A DNA stretch of 64,000 bases. It comes from Actinomadura craniellae (GTDB taxonomy: Bacteria; Actinomycetota; Actinomycetes; Streptosporangiales; Streptosporangiaceae). Made by a program: the position numbers and the translations under genes. This document shows positions 60,066-64,000 of the stretch, in pieces. The stretch covers positions 310,001 to 374,000 of the forward strand of contig NZ_QLYX01000002.1 of the NCBI RefSeq assembly GCF_003289645.1, in the 5' to 3' direction. Under the pieces are notes generated by a model, which saw only the letters and a program-made list of their open reading frames with translations, had not been told where the DNA came from and searched no databases. Within the stretch, counting starts at the first letter, position 1. The number at the start of each line of letters is the position of its first letter.

Positions 60066-60833
60066 TCAGCGTCCCGTCCACCGCGGGGCGCGCTTCTCGG
60101 CGAACGCCCGGGGCCCCTCCTGGGCGTCCTCGCTGTTGTAGCAGAGCTCCGACGCGTGCCTGGCGGCCTGCAGCGCCGCCGAGCGCCCCATCTCGGTGCC
60201 GAGCATCACGGTCTCCCGCGCGGCCCGCACCGAGAGCGGGGCGCCGGCGAGGATCTCGCCGGCCAGTTCGAGCGCGGCCGCCATCAGGTCCTCGGGTTCG
60301 GCGAGGCGGTTGACCAGGCCGATCTCGTAGGCCCGCTGCGCGGTGATCGGTTTGCCGGTGAGCAGGATCTCCATCATGATCCGCTGCGGGATCATGTGGA
60401 TCAGCGGTGCGGCCCACGGCGAGCTCCTGCCCACCTTGACCTCGGTCACCGCGAACTTCGCGGTGGTGCTGGCGACGCACAGGTCGCAGGCCTGGGCGAG
60501 CATCCAGCCGCCGGCGAACGCGACCCCGTTGACCGCGGCGATGGTGGGCTTCGACAGCTCGACGGTGTCGTAGGGCACGGGGAACATGTCGCGGGGCGGG
60601 ACCCGCAGGCCGGTCTCCACCATCTCCTTGAGGTCGCCGCCGGCGCAGAACGCCTTCTCGCCCGCGCCGGTGAGGACGGCGACGCGCAGCGCCGGGTCCC
60701 GCTCGAAACGGTCCCAGGCGGCGTACAGCCCCTCGCGGACGTCCCGGGCCAGGCAGTTGCGGGTCTCCGGGCGGTTCAGGGTGATGACGGCGATGCCGTC
60801 GTCCCGGGCGTCGAACAGCACGGCGTCGCTCAT
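60066..60833 (-). CDS. Enoyl-CoA hydratase/isomerase family protein
   Basis: A 255-residue crotonase: IAVITLNRPETRNCLARDVREGLYAAW, VLTGAGEKAFCAGGDLKEM and IAAVNGVAFAGGWMLAQACDLCVASTTAKFAVTEVKVGRSSPWAAPLI. The first hydratase Glu position reads Met, while the second Glu (VTEVKVG) is kept, as in several crotonases that are not plain hydratases. Its ATG shares one base with the upstream CoA-transferase stop (TGATG), so the two are coupled. Confidence 0.86.
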   Translation of the reverse strand: MSDAVLFDARDDGIAVITLNRPETRNCLARDVREGLYAAWDRFERDPALRVAVLTGAGEKAFCAGGDLKEMVETGLRVPPRDMFPVPYDTVELSKPTIAAVNGVAFAGGWMLAQACDLCVASTTAKFAVTEVKVGRSSPWAAPLIHMIPQRIMMEILLTGKPITAQRAYEIGLVNRLAEPEDLMAAALELAGEILAGAPLSVRAARETVMLGTEMGRSAALQAARHASELCYNSEDAQEGPRAFAEKRAPRWTGR

Positions 60834-62104
60834 CAGAAACCCCTTCGCTGGATGGTGTGGGCCGCCCGCGCCAGTTCCTCCTGGAAGGCGGGGTGGGCGA
60901 TGGCGATCAGGCGGCGGGTCCGCTCGGCGAGGGTCTGGCCCCTGAGCTCGGCCGCGCCGAACTCGGTGACGATCACGTCCACATCGCTGCGCGCGGTGGT
61001 GACCGGCCCCGACAGGTCGGCGGTGATCCTGCTGATCGTGCCGCCCTTGGCGGTGGCGGGCAGCGCGATGATGGCGTGACCGCCCGGTGAGCGGGCGCCG
61101 GCGCGGACGAAGTCCACCTGGCCGCCGGTGCCGCCGAGATAGGCCGGGCCGCTCTGCTCGGCGTTCACCTGGCCGGTCAGGTCGACCTCCATCGCCGAGT
61201 TGACGGTCACCAGCCGGTCCAGCTGCGCGAGCACGGCCGCGTCATGGGTGTAGGAGGTGCCGCACATGCGGATCTGCGGGTTGCGGTGGGCGAAATCGTA
61301 GAGGCGCCGGGTACCGATCAGGGCGCCGTTGATCGACACTCCCCGGTCGATGCGCTTGCGCGCGTTGGTGACGACACCCGCCTCGACCAGCTCCACCAGG
61401 CCGTCACCCAGCATTCCGGAGTGCACGCCGAGGTCCCGGCGGTCGTGGAGCAGGCGGAGGATGGCGTCCGGCACGGCGCCGACCCCGGTCTGGATGACCG
61501 AACCGTCCTCGATGTAGGCGGCGGCGTGCTTCGCGATGGCCTCGTCGGTCGCGCCGATCCGTCCTGGCGGCACCTCCACCGGCGGGCGCGAGACGTGCAC
61601 GGCGTAGTCGATCTCGGCTGCGGGAAGCGATTCGCCGTGGGTGAAGGGCACCTGGTCGTTCACCTCCGCCACGACGACGCGCGCCTTCGCGACGGCGGCC
61701 CGCACATGGTCGCTGATCAGGCCGAAGCTGTGGTCTCCGCTGGCGTCAGCCGGGCTGACCTGGACGAAGGCGACGTCGCATCCGATGATCCCGGCCTCGA
61801 TCATCGGGCCGACCTGGCTGACATGGCAGGGGATCACGCCGAGCCGGTGCTCCTTGGTCAGCGCGCGCAACGCGCCGATCGCCCCCATGCTGGACAGCGC
61901 GAAGCCGTCCGTCGCCTGCGGGGTGAACAGGCCGGAGAAGCTCGTCGCGATGAAGGCCGAGAGCCCGCCGATGTCGCGGCCCTGGGCGATCAGCGCCTCG
62001 ACCAGGGTGGTCGGTTCGCCGCAGGCCTGGCCCATGACGATGTGGTCGCCGGGGCGCAGGAAGCCGCTGAGGTCCAGGTCGCCGGCGGCGGAGACGGCCG
62101 TCAC
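60833..62104 (-). CDS. Acetyl-CoA hydrolase/4-hydroxybutyrate CoA-transferase-like protein
   Basis: A 423-residue class I-type CoA-transferase: DHIVMGQACGEPTTLVEALIAQGRDIGGLSAFIATSFSGLF at the start, CDVAFVQVSPADASGDHSFGLISDHVRAAVAKARVVVAEVN in the middle, GSVIQTGVGAVPDAIL near residue 205 and TRSDVDVIVTEFGAAELRGQTLAERTRRLIAIAHP-like sequence at the end. The segment LGVHSGMLGDGLVELVEAG has Gly where catalytic members carry Glu (HxEMxxDG type). GTG 62104 overlaps the stop of the CitE-like gene (GTGA). Confidence 0.85.
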   Translation of the reverse strand: MTAVSAAGDLDLSGFLRPGDHIVMGQACGEPTTLVEALIAQGRDIGGLSAFIATSFSGLFTPQATDGFALSSMGAIGALRALTKEHRLGVIPCHVSQVGPMIEAGIIGCDVAFVQVSPADASGDHSFGLISDHVRAAVAKARVVVAEVNDQVPFTHGESLPAAEIDYAVHVSRPPVEVPPGRIGATDEAIAKHAAAYIEDGSVIQTGVGAVPDAILRLLHDRRDLGVHSGMLGDGLVELVEAGVVTNARKRIDRGVSINGALIGTRRLYDFAHRNPQIRMCGTSYTHDAAVLAQLDRLVTVNSAMEVDLTGQVNAEQSGPAYLGGTGGQVDFVRAGARSPGGHAIIALPATAKGGTISRITADLSGPVTTARSDVDVIVTEFGAAELRGQTLAERTRRLIAIAHPAFQEELARAAHTIQRRGF

Positions 62105-62994
62105 GCGCGTCCTCCCGATGCCAGCAGCGCCTGTGCCCGGGCCAGATGCGGACGGTCGAGCATGGCGCCCTTGTGCCCGATCGCGCCGACGCCGGGGTGG
62201 GCGGCGAACAGGTCGACGATCTCCTGGGCCGCGGCCAGTTCCTCCGCCGTGGGCGTGAAGGCCGCGTTGATCACATCGACCTGGGTGGGGTGGATGGCCA
62301 GCATGCCGCGGTAGCCGTCGCGGCGGACCCGCTCGGCCCGCCTGCGCAGCCCTTCCAGGTCGCGGAAGTCGCCCTGGATGGTTTCGATCGGCGCCACCCC
62401 GGCGGCGGACGCGCCCAGCAGGCACAGGCTCCGGGCCAGCTCGTAGGTGAACCCGTAGCTTCCGTCGGGGTTGCGGTTCTCGCTGGCGCCCACGGCGTCG
62501 GCGAGGTCCTCCGCGCCCCAGGTCATGGCGACCAGCCGCGGCGCGCCCGGGTACGTCCCGGTGGTGAACATGCCTTCGGCCGTCTCGGTCACCAGAACGA
62601 TGACCTTGGTCGAGCCCTGTTCGACGCCGGCGGAGACCTCCAGCGCCGAGAGGTAGTGGTCCAGCACTTCCACGTCCGCGCGGCCACGCGCCTTGGGGAG
62701 CATGATGCCGCCGGGGCGGGCGGGGACGATCGCCGCCAGGTCGGCCAGCGTGTGCGGGCCGTCCAGCGGGTTGACCCGCACCCACAGCCGGCCGCGCTCC
62801 GCCTCCGGCCGGGCCGCCAGGAAGGCCGAGACCATCGCCCGGGCCCCGGGCTTCCCCTCCTCGGCCACCGCGTCCTCCAGATCGAGGAGGACGATGTCCG
62901 CCGGGCCGGCGGCGGCCTTTTCCATCTTCCGTTCGCTGTCACCCGGGGCGAACAGCCAGGAGCGCGCGCTGAAGGCTTCTCCGGTGCTGGTCAT
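62101..62994 (-). CDS. CitE/HpcH-family CoA-ester lyase
   Basis: A 297-residue TIM-barrel lyase: RSWLFAPGDSERKMEKAAAGPADIVLLDLEDAVAEEGKPGAR, LWVRVNPLDGPHTLADLAAIV, GGIMLPKARGRADVEVLDHYLSALE, IVLVTETAEGMFT, AMTWGAEDLADAVGA and GMLAIHPTQVDVINAAFTPT. The acidic residues in DLEDA and the Glu in VTETA bind the metal in this family. It would split a malyl- or citramalyl-type CoA ester. With the CoA-transferase and crotonase downstream it forms a CoA-ester module. Confidence 0.9.
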   Translation of the reverse strand: MTSTGEAFSARSWLFAPGDSERKMEKAAAGPADIVLLDLEDAVAEEGKPGARAMVSAFLAARPEAERGRLWVRVNPLDGPHTLADLAAIVPARPGGIMLPKARGRADVEVLDHYLSALEVSAGVEQGSTKVIVLVTETAEGMFTTGTYPGAPRLVAMTWGAEDLADAVGASENRNPDGSYGFTYELARSLCLLGASAAGVAPIETIQGDFRDLEGLRRRAERVRRDGYRGMLAIHPTQVDVINAAFTPTAEELAAAQEIVDLFAAHPGVGAIGHKGAMLDRPHLARAQALLASGGRA

Positions 62995-63034
62995 CGCTTC
63001 TCTCGAACTCCTCGGCTCGGTGCCTTTTCCGGCG

Positions 63035-64000
63035 TCAGTAGGACTTGGGCAGACCGAGCACCTTCTCGGCCAGGAAGTTGAGGATCATGTGCGGGCTCAC
63101 CGGCGCGGTGCGCGGGATGAGGACTTCCCGCAGGTAGCGCTCGACGTGGTACTCCTGCGCGTACCCCATGCCGCCCAGGGTCAGCATCGCAGTGTGGCAC
63201 GCCTCGAATCCGGCCTCGGCGGCCAGGTACTTGCCGGCGTTCGCCTCGACGCCGCAGTCCAGCCCCTCGTCGAACATCGTGGCCGCCTTCATGACCATCA
63301 GGTTGGCCGCCTCCAGCTGGGCCCAGCACTTGGCCAGCGGATGCTGGATGCCCTGGTTCATCCCGATGGGCCGGTCGAAGACGATGCGCTCCCGGGCGTA
63401 GCGGGCGGCACGCTTGATCGCCACGCGGCCGAGCCCGATCGCCTCGGCGGCGAGCAGGATGCGTTCGGGGTTGAGCCCGTGGAGAATGATCCTGAACCCT
63501 TCTCCCTCGGCCCCGATCCGGTCCTCCTCGGGAATCCAGAGGTCGGAGATGAACAGCATGTTCGAGTCGACGGCGTGCCGGCCCATCTTCTGGATCTTAC
63601 GAACCTCGATCTTGGAACGGTCGAGGTCGGTGAAGAACAGCGACAGCCCCTCGGTCTTGCGCCGCACCTCTTCGAGAGGGGTGGTGCGGGCGAGCAGCAT
63701 CATCTTGTTCGCCACCTGGGCCACGGAGATCCAGATCTTCTCCCCGTTGACCAGGTAGCCGCCGTCGCGCCGGGCCGCACGGGTCTTGAGCTTCGTCGTG
63801 TCGAGGCCGGTGTTGGGCTCGGTCACGGCGAAGCAGATGCGGTCCGCGCCGCTGAGCACCGGCGGGATCATGCGTTGCTGCTGCTCCTCGGTGCCGAACA
63901 GCGCGACCGGCTGCATGCTGAACACCGGGCCGTGGATGCTGGAGGCGGCCGTCATCCCGCCGCCCGACTCGGCGACCGCCTGCATCATGATCGCCGCTTC
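63035..64000 (-). CDS. Acyl-CoA dehydrogenase, N-terminus beyond the window
   Basis: The frame stays open to the window edge, so the start lies past 64000. About 321 C-terminal residues are visible: ICFAVTEPNTGLDTTKLKTRAARRDGGYLVNGEKIWISVAQVANKMML, SNMLFISDLWIPEEDRIGAEGEGFRIILHGLNPERILLAAEAIG, ERIVFDRPIGMNQGIQHPLAKCWAQLEAANLMVMKAATMFDEG and LGGMGYAQEYHVERYLREVLIPRTAPVSPHMILNFLAEKVLGLPKSY. The IPRTAPVSP end differs from the IEGTSE type and matches a mycobacterial FadE subgroup. It lies 40 bp before the CitE-like gene on the same strand. Confidence 0.88.
   Translation of the reverse strand, partial: EAAIMMQAVAESGGGMTAASSIHGPVFSMQPVALFGTEEQQQRMIPPVLSGADRICFAVTEPNTGLDTTKLKTRAARRDGGYLVNGEKIWISVAQVANKMMLLARTTPLEEVRRKTEGLSLFFTDLDRSKIEVRKIQKMGRHAVDSNMLFISDLWIPEEDRIGAEGEGFRIILHGLNPERILLAAEAIGLGRVAIKRAARYARERIVFDRPIGMNQGIQHPLAKCWAQLEAANLMVMKAATMFDEGLDCGVEANAGKYLAAEAGFEACHTAMLTLGGMGYAQEYHVERYLREVLIPRTAPVSPHMILNFLAEKVLGLPKSY

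Overview
The window is about 73% GC (estimated by eye). It has GTG starts, 4-bp ATGA/GTGA gene overlaps, three TetR regulators and long fatty-acid/sterol-type catabolic gene sets. This points to a high-GC actinomycete chromosome, probably of the Actinomadura/Streptosporangiales kind; genus placement is inference. No rRNA, tRNA, CRISPR array, insertion sequence or prophage was seen.

Layout. 70-20569: CoA-thioester catabolism in several operons (a FadD3-like acyl-CoA synthetase, a second AMP-dependent ligase, two CaiB/BaiF CoA-transferases, MaoC/HTD2-type hydratases, three acyl-CoA dehydrogenases, five crotonases, an aldehyde dehydrogenase, an SDR and two P450s). 20635-24716: alkane hydroxylation (alkB with two rubredoxins), a dienelactone-hydrolase-like gene and two TetR regulators. 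24984-27623: a flavin/F420-type oxidoreductase and an ArdC-primase fusion. 27646-33651: a complete nikABCDE-type nickel importer divergent from an Fe/Mn superoxide dismutase, with two Nur-box-like sites between them. 33740-37554: PucR-type regulator, secreted lipase, TetR regulator with a tandem palindromic operator. 37726-39577: P450, ferredoxin and DUF1330 operon. 40116-45545: a crotonase and two adjacent pairs of acyl-CoA dehydrogenases. 45756-46469: a Clp N-domain/HTH protein. 46833-60057: a catabolic run of eleven genes (beta-propeller lactonase-like protein, four SDRs, Rieske oxygenase, Baeyer-Villiger monooxygenase, ThDP enzyme, aldehyde dehydrogenase, SnoaL-like protein, TauD-type dioxygenase). 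60066-64000: crotonase, CoA-transferase, CitE-like lyase and an acyl-CoA dehydrogenase cut by the window edge.

How it fits together. P450s, AlkB, the Rieske enzyme and the BVMO could open or functionalise a hydrophobic or alicyclic molecule. Dehydrogenases would oxidise the products to acids. Ligases and CoA-transferases would make thioesters, and the acyl-CoA dehydrogenases, crotonases, hydratases and CitE-like lyase would shorten them. The FadD3-like ligase, paired acyl-CoA dehydrogenases and a CYP142-like P450 recall steroid or terpenoid breakdown, but the substrate is not shown by the sequence.

Regulation. Many operons start at short AT-rich islands with inverted repeats that stand out from the GC-rich background, and most convergent gene pairs are separated by GC-rich hairpins. 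The strongest single observations are the nik/sod intergenic region with two Nur-type boxes, a crotonase subgroup in which both catalytic glutamates are replaced, a crotonase that appears to start at ATT, and the 46.8-60 kb oxygenase cluster, which matches no pathway I can name.
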